Positions 1-12,680 are shown, counted from the first letter of the stretch. The stretch is DNA of 64,000 nt from Adineta steineri (GCA_905250115.1 CAJNOI010000120.1:2253-66252), one strand, 5' to 3'. The notes: a model not told the origin generated them from the sequence alone. Made by a program: numbers and translations.

Positions 1-1
1 A

Positions 2-577
2 TCAACAGGTATTTGGACAACTACTGGGAACATGGCTAATGCACGATTTTGGCACACAGCATCTGTATTATCCAATGGGAAAGTATTAGTTACTGGTGGA
101 TACAATAATGGTAATATTTTAAACAGCGCTGAATTGTATGATCCATCAACAGGTATTTGGATAACTGCTGGTTACATGAATAATGCACGAAATGCTCACA
201 CAGCATCTGTGTTATCAAATGGAAAAGTATTAGTTACTGGTGGATCCAATAGTGATAGTACTTTAAATAGTGCTGAATTGTATGATCCATCAACAGGTAC
301 TTGGTCAATTACTGGTTACATGACTAACGCACGATATGTTCACACAGCAACTGTATTATCAAATGGAAAAATATTAGTTACTGGTGGAAACAATGGTAAT
401 ACTGGTACTTTAAATAGTGCTGAATTGTATGATCCATCAACAAGTACTTGGACAACTACTACTAACATGAATAATGCACGAGAGTCTCACACAGCATCTG
501 TGTTATCAAATGGAAAAGTATTAGTTACTGCTGGATGGAATAATGGTATTACTTTAAATAGTGCAGAAATATATTAA
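2..577 (+). CDS. Kelch-repeat beta-propeller protein, 3' end
   Basis: The frame is open from base 2, so the gene begins left of the window and only its C-terminal ~190 residues are seen. It holds four kelch-type repeats of about 48 residues, each with NARxx[15 protein letters not shown] and [14 protein letters not shown]. The final repeat stops at SAEIY, as expected when the first propeller blade is completed by the N-terminus. The repeats are nearly identical at DNA level, with starts at about 32, 176, 320 and 467 (a 144-147 bp period), which suggests recent tandem expansion or gene conversion. Kelch propellers bind other proteins or sugars. No catalytic residues are visible and the partner is unknown. 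Confidence 0.85.
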   Translation, partial: STGIWTTTGNMANARFWHTASVLSNGKVLVTGGYNNGNILNSAELYDPSTGIWITAGYMNNARNAHTASVLSNGKVLVTGGSNSDSTLNSAELYDPSTGTWSITGYMTNARYVHTATVLSNGKILVTGGNNGNTGTLNSAELYDPSTSTWTTTTNMNNARESHTASVLSNGKVLVTAGWNNGITLNSAEIY

Positions 578-1547
578 TTATTTCAAACAAATTAACTTAT
601 TTCATTTATCTTATTCTTTTCCTCGCAAATAATTCAAATTCCAAATAAAACTTTAGTTAGAAAAATTCTCAACTTGTGACGTCCACTAACTGTTTCCTTT
701 TATACTTTTACTGAATTAACATTTACTTTAATATTCCATCCTGAATAAAAATAAGTATCTTTGCTTTTCTTACTCTTGTAGATTAATTTATTAGAATTAA
801 CAAAAGTTAAAACTGATACAATAACTTTAATTATCGTTTTAAATATGTTCTCTTACGAGGAAGGTTCGCCAACTTTAAAATCCCTTTCAGGTTCAAACAT
901 AGATGATCATAGGCAATCGACCACGCTGAATCCGAATATCTTGGTCGTTACTGCTAGTGGAGTCCTAAATTTCTTGATTTTCTAGAAAAACAGTTTTCCA
1001 TTAAAAAGTACAGGGGAAAAAATGGGTACGTTATATTTGAATAAGCAATTCAAATGTTACGTAGGGTGGGTGTGAGTGTGGGTGTGGATATAGTTGTGAG
1101 AGTACTGTGTCTGTGATATCCACACCCCTACACACACCCTCAAGATCTGTATTAGTTATGCACACTTTAATCGCCATTCAATCGAGAAAAAACGCTTGTT
1201 TCTCGATTGAATGGCAATCCTATAACTTTGTTATAATTGATAACTGGTGTTTTGAAAGGGATTATTGCTTTTCGTTCTATGATACAGCACTGTCAGTTCT
1301 TATGTCTACATATGATAAACAGTATAGAAAAAAAATAAATCAGTTATATCGATGAAAGTGTGAATACAAATCTACACTTCAATCGTAAGGTAATACGGTG
1401 ACAATCACACACATTTTCCCATATAAATAGCAGATATGATTAAAAATATTTTTCATATCTGTTCAAACCCTTTCTTTTTACAAAAAGGAAGGTAGATGTA
1501 TGAAAATTTAATATAAAAAAATAAACACATATTCAACTATTGTTTAA
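578..1547. other. Intergenic, AT-rich, with one telomere-like hairpin
   Basis: Nothing coding is visible between the kelch gene and the F-box gene, which face each other with their 3' ends. The only structured element is the G/C-rich inverted repeat at 1062-1144. A second short inverted pair lies beside it at about 1173-1215 (ccattcaatcgagaaa and its complement). Confidence 0.5.
1062..1144. repeat. Telomere-like hairpin element (copy 1)
   Basis: The left arm starts TAGGGTGGGTGTGAGTGTGG and reaches GGATAT. The right arm is the complement and ends CACACACCCTCAAG. The loop is about 25 nt. The arms are permuted TGTGGG-like units. Confidence 0.7.
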
Positions 1548-2510
1548 TTATGTTCGAATAATGTTGATTAGAACAGTCTGTTTTTGATTATATCTATCGA
1601 TGATGTGTTCGTAGTTGAGCGATAGAAACCAAGGACTCATAAGACGAGTTACGATCAAGTTGAAATCAGAGGGATACGTATTAACTGTAAGATTAAAGTG
1701 TTTAAGGCACGAGAATATTGTAAGAGTATAAGCTAACTGTTGAAAATCGCAAGTATCGAATGTTATACAAAGATAGGTAAGATCAGGAAATCCGACAGAT
1801 AAAAGAAGCTGCTCCAAATGGAATTGAGATAATAAAGCATTGACAATATTTAGACGACGAATACGAGAATGTGTGGATAATAGAGGAGAAGATGAACTAT
1901 TTGTATATAAATAATCAATGGTTAATGAAATAATAGAAGGAAGATATTGAACAAATTTATAGATGATTTCATCTGATGCCGAATGTAAATGAAGATGACG
2001 AATTGTTCTGTTTATAGAATGTGTAGCGTTCAGTAAATAAATGGAAGCACCTCTTGGACAACCAACTGATATAAGATAAGGAAAACGTGCTTGTTCAAAG
2101 AGAATTCGTTGATAAAATGACCATGGTAAAGATGAAGAAAAAAAATGAGTCAAATAAGATTGATTATCGGGATTAATATGTTGGTATTGTTCTTTTGAGC
2201 AATGAGTTAAGTAGAGAAATCGAATATTAATTAATGAACGTAGATCAATTTGAGTATTCGGAAAGAAACGTTCATCTTTTAGATGTGTAATTTGCGAACA
2301 AAAATGCTTAAAATAAGGAAGAGAGTCATTGAATTTATCATTATTTTTGATGCTGATACGAATGTCGACTGAACGTAAAATCATATTAATATGATAATTC
2401 AAATTATACCATCCTTCAAGAAGATCTTTAGGTTCGATAAAAGAAAATATATATAGAAATAGTTCATCAGGTAAATTTTCGATTCGCATTGGATTGTTGT
2501 CAATTATCAT
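1548..2510 (-). CDS. F-box domain protein, single exon
   Basis: A 320-residue open frame. Residues ~10-55 form an F-box: IENLPDELFLYIFSFI, then DLLEGWYNLNYHIN and ILRSV. F-box proteins are substrate adaptors of SCF ubiquitin ligases and bind Skp1 through this motif. The rest is rich in leucine and serine, with irregular leucine-rich segments (LRHLHLHSA, ITHLKDERFF) that probably act as the substrate-binding part. A second ATG (MRIENLP) lies 8 codons in and would also keep the whole F-box. It is a paralog of the gene at 49093-50154, with the same layout and similar length. No intron is needed. Its substrate is unknown. Confidence 0.8.
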   Translation of the reverse strand: MIIDNNPMRIENLPDELFLYIFSFIEPKDLLEGWYNLNYHINMILRSVDIRISIKNNDKFNDSLPYFKHFCSQITHLKDERFFPNTQIDLRSLINIRFLYLTHCSKEQYQHINPDNQSYLTHFFSSSLPWSFYQRILFEQARFPYLISVGCPRGASIYLLNATHSINRTIRHLHLHSASDEIIYKFVQYLPSIISLTIDYLYTNSSSSPLLSTHSRIRRLNIVNALLSQFHLEQLLLSVGFPDLTYLCITFDTCDFQQLAYTLTIFSCLKHFNLTVNTYPSDFNLIVTRLMSPWFLSLNYEHIIDRYNQKQTVLINIIRT

Positions 2511-2641
2511 TTTTAATAGTTAATCTAGAAAATGATAAATGTAATAATTAGTGTAGAAGAGTTACTTTTGAAAAGAGAGTAGAATCAATGTTATAAAAGA
2601 TACAATAAAAAGTCTTGTATAATTATAAGGGACAAATATTG

Positions 2642-3706
2642 TCAATGACGATATCCACCACGCATATTAACTACTAAAGTAAGGGTAGCACCTTTTGAAA
2701 TGTCATAGTCGGAAAGTATGCGAGCATCTTGTAGTTGCTTCCCTATGTATATAATTCGTTGTTGATCAGGTGGAATACCTTTCCTGTCTTGAATTTTTGC
2801 CTTCAAACTTTCGACAGTATCTTCTTTCGTAACAATAATTGTCATGGTTGTACCTGTAAGAGTTTTAATAAAAATCTGAAAACTAGTTCCTTCTTCAAGT
2901 GATTTTAAATCATGTTCATGCTTCTCATGACGATTTTTCTCCAGTTCTGTGTAAATGGACATACGTGTAGGTCGAAGATATTCGATTATTGTTGAATCCG
3001 TTGCAAGTTCATCAGGGAATTTGTTATTACTTGTTTTGGCTAATATTGCAGTATTAGCATCTCCATATGAAAGCAATAGATCAATCATTGTTATAGATCG
3101 ATTGAAAAGACATGCTATATGCAAAGGAGTGAACCATTGATTTGTTACTAACTTGTATGTATTAGGAGTGATCAGTTTTTGCAATAATTCGAGATTATTG
3201 TCGACAATGGCATAGTGAATAGGATAGAGATTCTCCCAAGAGACTGCTTGAATTTCACTTGAATAATGGATAGAAATACTAGGTACAAATGAGCGAGCAT
3301 AGGCGAGAGAACATGAACCAAATTCGTCAACAGGTGCGCCAGCGTCGAGTAACGTAAGAATTGTTGGCATTGAACGTGATTGACACGCAAAAAGAAATGC
3401 TCCACGTATAGTAGAATACGAATCACCACCAGGGAAACTTTGATCAACTAGAATACCAGCATTCAACATACATTGTACAATGTCTGTATGACCAAGAAGA
3501 CATGCACGTTGATAAGCTGTTTGTTGTTCTTTATCTGGTGATGACCATTCAGAAGGAAAACGACGACGTATCTGAGATAAGTGTAGAAGTTCACCTTTTT
3601 TTAAATTCTTCACAGCAGACACATTATTTGTTTCGACTGCATCGAAAAGTATTTCTTCGGAAGAACTAGTTTTATTGTTGATCGTAGTACTTTCTGCACA
3701 GGCCAT
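2642..3706 (-). CDS. Ankyrin-repeat protein with C-terminal ubiquitin-like domain
   Basis: A 354-residue single-exon protein. Residues ~20-235 carry ankyrin-like repeats ([62 protein letters not shown]). Residues ~276-350 are a close ubiquitin-like domain: [31 protein letters not shown], and a C-terminal MRGG. Ubiquitin ends in RLRGG; here GG is followed by only YRH, the layout of a ubiquitin precursor that a deubiquitinase could trim. Internal lysines equivalent to K27, K29 and K33 (AKIQDRKG) can be seen. It may be a ubiquitin-fold adaptor or a cleavable fusion. The gene is on the same strand as the upstream F-box gene and separated from it by about 130 bp. Confidence 0.85.
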   Translation of the reverse strand: MACAESTTINNKTSSSEEILFDAVETNNVSAVKNLKKGELLHLSQIRRRFPSEWSSPDKEQQTAYQRACLLGHTDIVQCMLNAGILVDQSFPGGDSYSTIRGAFLFACQSRSMPTILTLLDAGAPVDEFGSCSLAYARSFVPSISIHYSSEIQAVSWENLYPIHYAIVDNNLELLQKLITPNTYKLVTNQWFTPLHIACLFNRSITMIDLLLSYGDANTAILAKTSNNKFPDELATDSTIIEYLRPTRMSIYTELEKNRHEKHEHDLKSLEEGTSFQIFIKTLTGTTMTIIVTKEDTVESLKAKIQDRKGIPPDQQRIIYIGKQLQDARILSDYDISKGATLTLVVNMRGGYRH

Positions 3707-4452
3707 TATGTATGAATGAATATTTGTGTTCTGTAACTTGCATCAATTTTGCTTCATTCTTTTAATCTTCCTGGTTTTTTCCAATATATTGCACAACTTT
3801 ATTGTAATACATTATACAAAAAAGCACATGGTTATCTTACACATTACCTGTGTAAATGCGACACATACACAGAACGAGTAAAATATGAAGCTGAGTCATA
3901 CTTATGATTTCTTCTTATACTCCGTCTGATAGAAAAGAACATCAGATGGATGTAGGGTTGTACAGAACAGAAAATATTTTTTTTTCTTTCGATCGATTGT
4001 TGATCATAATGCAAGCAGAGAGTTTCGTCACTTTCTTTTTTTTATTTGGCATCGTACAGATTTTGGTGTAAGTGTTCGGAACAGCAGGAGACATTTTATT
4101 TTTCATTTAGCGATATTACTTTGGAAAGTCATGTTGACAAAAAAAGAGAACATTATGCTTGATAGCCGTCCTTCGTCTGTTCTTGCTAGCATTTTATTAG
4201 TTTAATTATCCCTTTAGGACCGACATGAACAGAGAATCTTCTCAAGCCAATAAAAAAAATATTTTGTCTAATATGATAATAAATACGTAGACACATGTAA
4301 GCATGCGCAGAACGAATGATTTTATTCAACATAGTCTTATGCTTATATGTGAAATCTGATCATTGAAGCATGACAAAATATAATTTATGACGAAAAAAAG
4401 ACCTATAATAATATTTCTTTCTGAATATATTTATTTTAGAGAAGAAATCGAT
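3707..4452. other. Divergent intergenic spacer
   Basis: This lies between the 5' ends of the ankyrin-ubiquitin gene (-) and the ATPase-like gene (+), so it should hold both promoters. The sequence is AT-rich with T runs. I see no recognisable TATA box, hairpin or ORF that I can support. Confidence 0.4.
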
Positions 4453-7400
4453 ATGAGTGTTCCGGAACAATCATGTGAAATTGTAAGTAAATAAACATAT
4501 ATATTTATAATAAATTCTATGAATTTAGGATGATCATAAAATAACTCTTACTGAGCTATATCAACGCTACAATACTGATCCAAAAATAGTGAGTATAGAA
4601 AATTAGTTGTTCGCTTCGAAATATATTTCATCTTCATAGGGTCTAACAGATGCGAAAGTAGAAGAAATTTTTAATCGTTATGGTCCCAATATTTTGTCAC
4701 AACCGAAGACAACAGTTGAATGGATGAAACTTTGTCGTCAAATATTTGGTGGATTTGCATTTTTGTTTTGGATTTGTGCGTGTCTATGCTTTATTGTGTA
4801 TGGCCTTACAACTAAGACATATCATGATAACGACGCATCAATCAACTACGTGTGTAGTATTAATCATTTTCGTTTTATTTGTATATGTAATGAAAATTCT
4901 AGTTATGGCTCGGCATAGTGTTTGTTTTTATAATAATTATCAATGGCTTTTTTTCATACTATGAAGAATTGAAAAGCTCACGAATCATGGATACAATGAA
5001 AAACATGTAAGATGATTAAAATTTTTCGGTTTCTTCATTTATATTTTTCTGTAATATAGAAACTCTCAAGTATTTGTTCTTCGTAATAGCGAGAAAAAGG
5101 AAATAGACACCAAAGATTTAGTAATAGGTGATATTATTGAAATCAATTCTGGTGATATTATACCTGGTTAGTTTTTTTTTGTAAGAAAAAAAGTAAACTT
5201 TCATGTGACTTTCTACATATAAATAGCTGATATTCGCATTATCGAATCGGATAACTTCAAAGTCGATAATTCTTGTTTGACTGGAGAATCAGAATTACAA
5301 TCACGTTCAACTGAATTTACCAATGAAAATCCATTTGAAACGAAAAATTTGGTTTTTTATAGTACTGTAGCAGCGGAAGGTTTGTATAATATTTCTTACA
5401 CAATATTTTGCTAATATTTTAAGAATTATTAGGCACTGCTACAGGTCTTGTCATTCGTACGAGGAATCATACTATAATTGACAATATTTTTAAATCAATT
5501 GGAAATCAAACTACAAATGATACACCGCTTATTAAAGAGATTTCTCAATCGACTTATAGCATCACCTGTGTAGCCATCATTCTTGGTATAGTTTTCTTCG
5601 TCATCGCACTTAGTCTCGGTTATCCATTGATCGAATCAATCATTCTTCTCATTGTTGTTATCATTGTTAATGTACCGAAATGTCTATCTATCACTGTCAC
5701 GGTAAATAGTAACTGTTGAAAAAGAATTAGAAATGAAATCTTTTTTCTTTTTGATTCCTGTTTTAGATATGTTTATCACTGATAGTAAAAAGAATGGCTA
5801 GAAAAAATTGTTTGGTGCGAAAGTTGGAAGCTATCGAACTTCTTGGTTCAACATCGATCATGTGTATGGATAGAAATGGAGTATTGACACAAAATCAGTT
5901 GGCAGTTACTCATATGTGGCTCGATAACAAACTTGTTCAAGTGGACATCAGTGACAAAGAAGACTGTAAGTTACTATTTAACAATAAAGAACGAAAAAAA
6001 ATGAATGAGAGATATTTTTTTAGTATACTCCTTCGACAAAAATTCATCTACTTTCGTGGATCTAGCTCGTTGTACCGTGCTTTGCAATCGAGCTGATTTC
6101 AAACAAGATTCAGAAAATTTAGCACGATCAATAATAGAACGTGAATGTACTGGGATTGCGTCTGAAATCGCTGTACTAAAATATATTGAACTATCCGTTA
6201 GTAGATTTTTTTTCAAGGATTATTCTTTCATATAATTTTTTTGTTTGTATAGAATGGTAATGTGAATAAAGTCCGTCAGGAAAATCCAAAAGTGTATGAA
6301 ATTCCATTTAATTCAGCAAATAAATATCAATTATCGATCCATGAAATGCATATTAATAATGAAAGTGGAGACAATTCTCACTCTTATTTATTAGTAATGA
6401 GAGGAGCTTTTGAACAAATTATTGAACGATGTTCATCAATTTCTATCGATGGTGCAGACTTGGAAATGAACGAGTGTAAGTGTGCTTTTACTATAGTTAA
6501 ATATGATTCATGATCTTTGTTAACTATTGATAGATTGGCGAGCTGCATGCGAACATGCGTATTCAGAGTTGGGTAATTTAGGAGAACGAACAATGACTTT
6601 TTGTGACTTACGTTTACCGGCTAAAGAATATCCAATCGGATATTCATTCGATGTGGATGAAGTCAATTTTCCTACAGAAAATCTTCGTTTTCTTGGTATT
6701 GTGGGGATGAGTGATCCGCCGAAGAGAGCTATTCCTGACATGTCGGTATCATCAAATTTTTCATCTGATGACCTTGCTTTTCTTACTTTAGGATAAAGAA
6801 ATGTCGTTCGGCTGGAATTAAAATGATTATGATAACGGGTGACAATGCAGTTACTGCGAAGGCTACTGCACGTGCTGTGAACATCATTTCAAACGGTTCA
6901 GAAACAATAGAAGATATAGCAGAACGTTTGAGCATTCCTGTAGAATCAGTCAATTCAAGTGACGCTAAAGCTTGTGTTATTCAGGGTAATGATCTCCATA
7001 ACAAATCACCCGAAGAAATTGATGCATTGCTAAACAATTATACAGAAATTGTTTTTGCCCGAATATCTCCTCAAGATAAAGTCAGTATTGCTGAAGGTAA
7101 GTATGACATTATTGACAAAGAAAGATTAAGATCAATGCTCTATTTAGCATGTCAACGACAAGGTGGTATTGTGACTATGACAGGCGAGGGTACCAACGAT
7201 ATACCAGCTTTGCAACAAGCTAGTGTCAAAGTAGTTATGGGTTCGTTCACATTTTTCTCTTTTTTAATATCTCGAATAGATTGACTGATATATGTAGGTA
7301 TTGCCGGTACAAATACATGTAAACAAGCAGGAGATATACTTCTGGTAGATGACAATTTTGCTTCAATTCTCACGGGTGTGGAACAAGGTCGTCTGCTGTT

Positions 7401-8222
7401 TGCTAACTTGAAAAAATCAATTGTCTATACTATGACATCAAACATTGCCAAAATTATGTCACTTCTGATTTGTTTATTAACGACTGTACCGTTAGCATGG
7501 GGAATCATTACTGTTTTGTGTATCGATTTCATTAATATAACAGGAGCTATTTCATTAGCCTACGAGAAAGCGGAGACAGATATTATGAAGAGACCACCAA
7601 GAAATCCAAAGAATACTCGATCTATCGTTGTTTTTAGTTCTATATTACTAGCTTCCAGTTTCATAGGTATCATTCAAGTAGCTACTGGGTTCTTTGCTTA
7701 TTTTTTAATTATGATCAATAATTCATACGGTCAACAATGGGTTCGTATTTATTTATTTATTTAACTTAAAGAAAATTTATTTCTTTAGAATGATGAACAA
7801 CGAAAACAACTGGAATTTTCATGCTACACTGCTTTCATTATTACTGTCATGTTTTGTCAATGGGCAACATTGATCATATTCAAAACTGGACGAGATTCCA
7901 TTTTGCTACAAGCCATCAAGTAAGTTCGTTATAAATACTGAAACTATGTCAATAACAAATTAATCTTAAACTTTAGTATGAGATTTGGAGCCATTCTGGT
8001 TGCAATCATTGCCTACATAATATATAACAATACCACTTATCCATTCAAGTAAGAATCAATATCATTTCTATTGTACCTTTTAAATTTGTTTTCACATTTA
8101 GATTTGGCTGGTGGTATCCGGCATTGTTTTATGTTTTTCTAATGTTGATCTTTAATGAAGTGCGTAAATACATTGTTCGTAAACATCCTGATAGTGTGAT
8201 GGCAACAACAACTTCTTATTAG
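4453..8222 (+). CDS. Na,K-ATPase alpha-like P-type ATPase with altered active site, 17 exons
   Basis: Exons by eye: 4453-4482, 4529-4588, 4640-4849, 4903-5006, 5060-5166, 5227-5379, 5433-5701, 5767-5965, 6024-6196, 6253-6475, 6534-6741, 6792-7096, 7148-7240, 7298-7740, 7789-7919, 7977-8048, 8102-8222. The total is 2901 nt, a clean multiple of three, giving 966 residues against ~1020 for animal alpha subunits. Introns are 46-66 nt with GT-AG ends. The order matches the family: DDHK N-terminus, M1-M2, LTGESE actuator loop, M4, phosphorylation site, N domain, [12 protein letters not shown] hinge, M5-M10, and a C-terminus ending TTTSY. Key residues differ. DKTGTLT is DRNGVLT, M4 VPEGL is VPKCL, M5 NIPEITP is NIAKIMS, KGAPER is RGAFEQ, TGDGVND is TGEGTND, and the second M6 aspartate is missing. 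The phosphorylatable Asp remains. Ion pumping is probably lost or changed, although the frame is intact. Confidence 0.88.
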
Positions 8223-8386
8223 ACTTTTCAAAATTATTTAGTGACACTTACAGTTTTTATTATTTAGTTTATTCTTTTCAATTCTAATGTTTTACTAATC
8301 ATATCTTACTTAGTTGATGCAGCGCTTTTATTTAACTAATACATTCTATAGATGAAAAAAATTACTTTGAAATGTCTTTCATTAAA

Positions 8387-8450
8387 GAGGGTGTGCGAGC
8401 GGATACTATCAAATCGTTTCGAAACGATGCTCACATCCATACAACCCTCA
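8387..8450. repeat. Telomere-like hairpin element (copy 2, degenerate)
   Basis: The left arm is GAGGGTGTGCGAGCGGAT and the right arm is CTCACATCCATACAACCCTC. The loop contains the perfect palindrome atcgtttcgaaacgat. Confidence 0.5.
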
Positions 8451-8496
8451 TCTGTGCTCAAAATCAAATCAAGTCCCTCACAACCACACAAGTCCA

Positions 8497-8589
8497 GAGG
8501 GTGGGTGTGGAATGAGGATGAGAGTGAATGGGTGTGAGTGAGTGTAGATTTGTCTGTGTGTAAGTCATCTTCACACCCACACCCTCAAG
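8497..8589. repeat. Telomere-like hairpin element (copy 3)
   Basis: The left arm is GAGGGTGGGTGTGGAATGAG with further GGGTGTGAGTGAGTG. The right arm is TTCACACCCACACCCTCAAG. It begins about 45 bp after copy 2 ends. Confidence 0.7.
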
Positions 8590-9517
8590 ACTTTCCATCG
8601 ATTTTTCTCTCAGAAGAAAGAGAATCTGAAGGTGTTGCATAGACTTCCTGTAGTAGCAAAGTTGAGTATTTTTGTTTATTCTTCAAAAGATACTGTTCTA
8701 ACAGAAACTATAACTGATAAATGTAGTATTAAACTTTTCTAAATCTCATTTAACTATTAGTCATCGACAAATAACTGAATCTGTCAAAAGAAGTAGAATG
8801 AGGTTTCAAAGTGAAACATTTATCTAGTTGAACTGAATGAACAACAGATTCGTCTTGTTCTAGTTGTGAAGAAATATAGTGATATCTAATGTTAGAGGCA
8901 TATTATACCGTTAAACAAGAAGATAACATAAATGTGCTATTACTATTGAACTTTAACAATATCACTTTGATAAAAGAGGTTTGGAATTTACCAGATAGTC
9001 CTGTACTGAATTTTAGTTTTCCTCTTGACGAATTCGTGATAAATTGTGCAAACTGTTGTTCTCTCAAAACTGATCGGCACTACATATTTTATGGTTAAGT
9101 ATTACTGAAGAAATCTTTTTCTGATTGAATGTCATCGGGTCGAACCCTTTGTTCCAGTATTACTGAAAATATTCTCCCAGGATTTTACTATCACACCTAG
9201 AACTCTTTTATCATCCGACATCATTCGCAGTTTTCCTACTACCAAACAAAACCTTTTCCAACTCAGCTTCACTAAAAAAAATATATTAGCATTTCAATAT
9301 TGTTATACAGAACCTCAGCTTAGCTTTGCACAGGCTCTGAACTCACAACATCATCAAATACCAAAAATACTATGCAAATATTATAATGACGATACATATT
9401 AATTTTGAAAACAAGCAGTTTTATTTACTGTCTCTGTCAAAATTACAACACACTAGAGTACTCGCATAATCAATACTACCGCCTTAATAATTATTCAAAT
9501 ACATTTAATATCACCAT

Positions 9518-11548
9518 TCACGTTTTTCTTCCTCTGCCATTGCGTTCAAGTAATTCCTTGATTTCTTCTACCGCATCATCTGTGAAAACGTTCTGGCGGA
9601 GTTCTAGTATGGTGAGTGTCTAGGTAGAAATTAGAGATAAATACATGGTATAGATAAAGAGCAAATAAGAATTACTGTGTTGTGTTTTAATGCATCACTG
9701 AGATGTTGTTTTCCAATATCTCCGATTCCATTGTACGAGAGATTTAACGTGGTGAGTGTCTAGTTAAAAAGGTGTAGATAAACACTTGGCATTGCTGGAG
9801 AGAGAATGAGAGTTACTTTGTTGTGTTTCAATGCATTACTGAGATGCTGTGCTCCACCATTTCCGACTTCATTGCTCGAGAGATCTAGTGTGGTGACTGT
9901 CTAAATAAAAAAAAGTAGGTAAATACATAGTATTGATGGAGAACGAATAAGAGTTACTGTGCTGTGTTTCAATGCATAACCCAAATGTTGTACTCCAACA
10001 TCTTTGATTCCATTATACGAGAGATTTAACGTAGTGAGTGTCTAGTTAAAAAGGTTTAGATAAACACATGGTATTGATAGAGAGAGAATGAGAGTTACTT
10101 TGTTGTATTTTAATGCATTACTCAAAGATTGTACTCCTACATGTCCAATATAATTTTATCCAAGATTTAACGTGGTGAGTGTCTAAATGAAAAAGTGTAG
10201 GTAAGCACATGTTATTTATGGAGAAAGAATGAGAGCTACTTCGTCGTCTTTTAATACATCACCCAAGTGTTGTGCTCCAACATCATAGATTTCATTGTCC
10301 AAGAGATCTAGTGTGGTGAGGGTCTAAATGAAAAAGAATAGGTAAACACATGGTATTGATGGGGAAAGAATAAAAGTTACTTTGTTATACTGTAATACAT
10401 TACCCAAATGTTGTGCTCCGACATCGCCTATTTCATTGCTCGAGAGATTTAATGTGGTGAGTGTCTAAATTAAAAAGGGTACGTTAACACGTGGCGCATA
10501 TTAAGAGAGAAAATAATTGGTCAGTGTTATTTGGGGTTATATCCGCGAAATGAATATGGTTCGGACTTCGTTTCGGTACCTACAAATATGGATATGAATA
10601 TTTATACAACTTTATATGCTGTATAGCGTTAGATAATGTTCTGTCAGAGTCTAGTCTGAAAAGAAGTACCGTGTAGGAGTTGCTGTAATTTTAAATGCTT
10701 GCGAAAGATGGAATAATTGTTGATTAATGATTAATTGTTTGTAAGTTAGTGTTGCTGCAAAAGAATTATGAAAATTTGCACTGAATGAGTCAGAGCTTAA
10801 TAATTTTGGGAATCTGTTGTTAGTCGTCTGTGGGTATCAGAAAAGATAGCTTTTTGTTAGTAGTTCGTTGACGAGTTTCTTTCATATCCAATGGTGTAAC
10901 TCGAGCTGTGTTTTGCATCAGAACTTCATGTGAGTGATCTAGCTCGCTGAAATTCATTAGTATGATTTATATTGATGACAATATTTATAGATTTCAGTAG
11001 TTGCTTTCGATAGATTCATTATGAGTAGAAGACGAATACATGCTTAAACTAGTTTACAGACCATTAATTTCTTACAAAATCTAATTTTTATTAAAGAAAT
11101 GGAATTTGAAAAACAAGGTGTTTACATACACGTAAAAAACAAATTACAATGTTTTGTCTTCTTTTTTTGCGTTCTTATTCAAACATTGTATGTTTATAAT
11201 ATCATAGGTGATTTGAAACGTGGAATACATAGATGAGATCGAAAAGAAAAAAATGAAATTTTTTTTTGTGATTATCGGGTCATTATTTTCATAGTTTTAT
11301 AATACAGAAAATGAATTTTTGGGGGAGATTGTATGACAAATAATAGTTTGAAAGTTAATAGATAAAAATTAGAGTGATGATAGAAAAAAGTTTACCTGAT
11401 ATCGGTGATAACTGTCTAAGATTCTGTTGAATCGTTGACATACGTTTGTCATTGAGCATATAAGTGTAAAATCGGACTGATGATCGAGAATTCGGTAGAC
11501 AAGCTCTACCGGTAATGTAAGAAATGAAACGACACTTTGATTTGCCAT
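9518..11548 (-). CDS. F-box/LRR protein made of 141-bp exon modules (copy A)
   Basis: A multi-exon gene not visible as one ORF. Exon 1 is 11396-11548 (51 codons), with an F-box reading FLTLPVELVYRILDHQSDFT and ending SYHRYQ before GTAAAC. A probable exon 2 starts near 10827 at phase 0; its 3' limit is unresolved, and another small exon may lie at 10530-10680. Six LRR exons follow, each exactly 84 nt (28 residues): 10381-10464, 10240-10323, 10099-10182, 9958-10041, 9817-9900 and 9676-9759. The last exon is 9518-9619 (33 residues and a stop). Each LRR reads roughly TLTTLNLSYNGIGDIGKQHL SDALKHNT, the ribonuclease-inhibitor type. The module starts are spaced exactly 141 bp apart. It is probably an SCF substrate adaptor. 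Its paralog is at 25298-27387. Confidence 0.82.
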
Positions 11549-12680
11549 TGTAGACTATTGATGAAATGCGTACTGCGTCGCTTTATACGTTCATTGTATA
11601 ATGTGTTGTTGTTTTTTCTTCCTTCCAATGAAATACATATTCATCTTGCATAATATATTTCACATGATGTTGCAATTACTTCCTAGAAGAAAAAAATAAA
11701 AAACAACGATGTCGCTTTCAAAGGCAGAATCGTAATTTGAATTATAATTAATAAAGTTTGATTTGCCCCCCTTTTTTTCAGCTTCTCTTTAGAACTTATA
11801 AACTTTATAATAAATGAAGAAAAGTTACGTTTTTCCAAGATTCATTAAAGCACAAGATATATTTTATAATGTTCATAAATTATTAAATAAAGATAGTAGA
11901 AAATGTGATCTGCATTTATATTCTTCACGATAATATTCTTAAATAACAGATAGAAATTTTTAATTTTATTAAAATTAAAGTAACAAGTATTTAGTTAATT
12001 TCAAAATCATATGAAAACTGGTTGTAAGCCATATCTGATAACTCTTCAACATTATTTTATTTTACTTCAACTCGATTTTATTATGCGCAATTTATTTTTC
12101 AGAAGTTTCATATTTATATAATCTTTTCGTTTTAATTATCTTGAAATATAAAAAAACACAAAGTTCACATTCACGATCAGCTATACATTTGGAATGAAAC
12201 TACTATACACTTTAATTAACTGAATAAAAAACAGTGTTCAATATTAACTCATATAGATATAGTTAATTACTGGATTTTGTTGATATTAAAGTTACTTGTT
12301 TATTCTTTCAATCTTTCATTCTATGATTCAGATATAAGATTTAATTATTCAATTCTCAATCAAATATCAACACATCCGATTGTTTTCTTCAATTTTTACC
12401 AATGGAACAACTCATCTACACCCAATCCACCCTTCTCAGGTATGAAGTAGTCTGGTTAAATAATCAAGAAAAAGTTCTTAACTTTGTAGTGCGAATGTAA
12501 ATAGTTTACTCATCAGTCTCATCTCCCACAGATTCTTCATGATAGCAAACGATTAGTAAGTTTTCGAAAGAAAAGTTTAAATCTGGATTATAATAAAAAA
12601 TTGAAAAAAATAGACCAAGAAATACGGTGTATCGAAGCGAATGTCTGATACAATTGTTTGTAGACAGTGATGTAAATATA
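11549..12680. other. AT-rich intergenic region
   Basis: This lies between the 5' end of F-box/LRR copy A and the 3' end of the M13 peptidase, both on the minus strand. I see no ORF, hairpin or repeat I can support. A promoter for the F-box/LRR gene should be here. Confidence 0.4.

Larger units (their letters stand above)
8223..9517. other. Intergenic with two neighbouring telomere-like hairpins
   Basis: The ATPase 3' end (+) and the F-box/LRR 3' end (-) converge here. Two G/C-rich inverted repeats sit at 8387-8450 and 8497-8589. The rest is AT-rich, and the short open frames (for example 8889-9098) have no recognisable domain. Confidence 0.5.
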
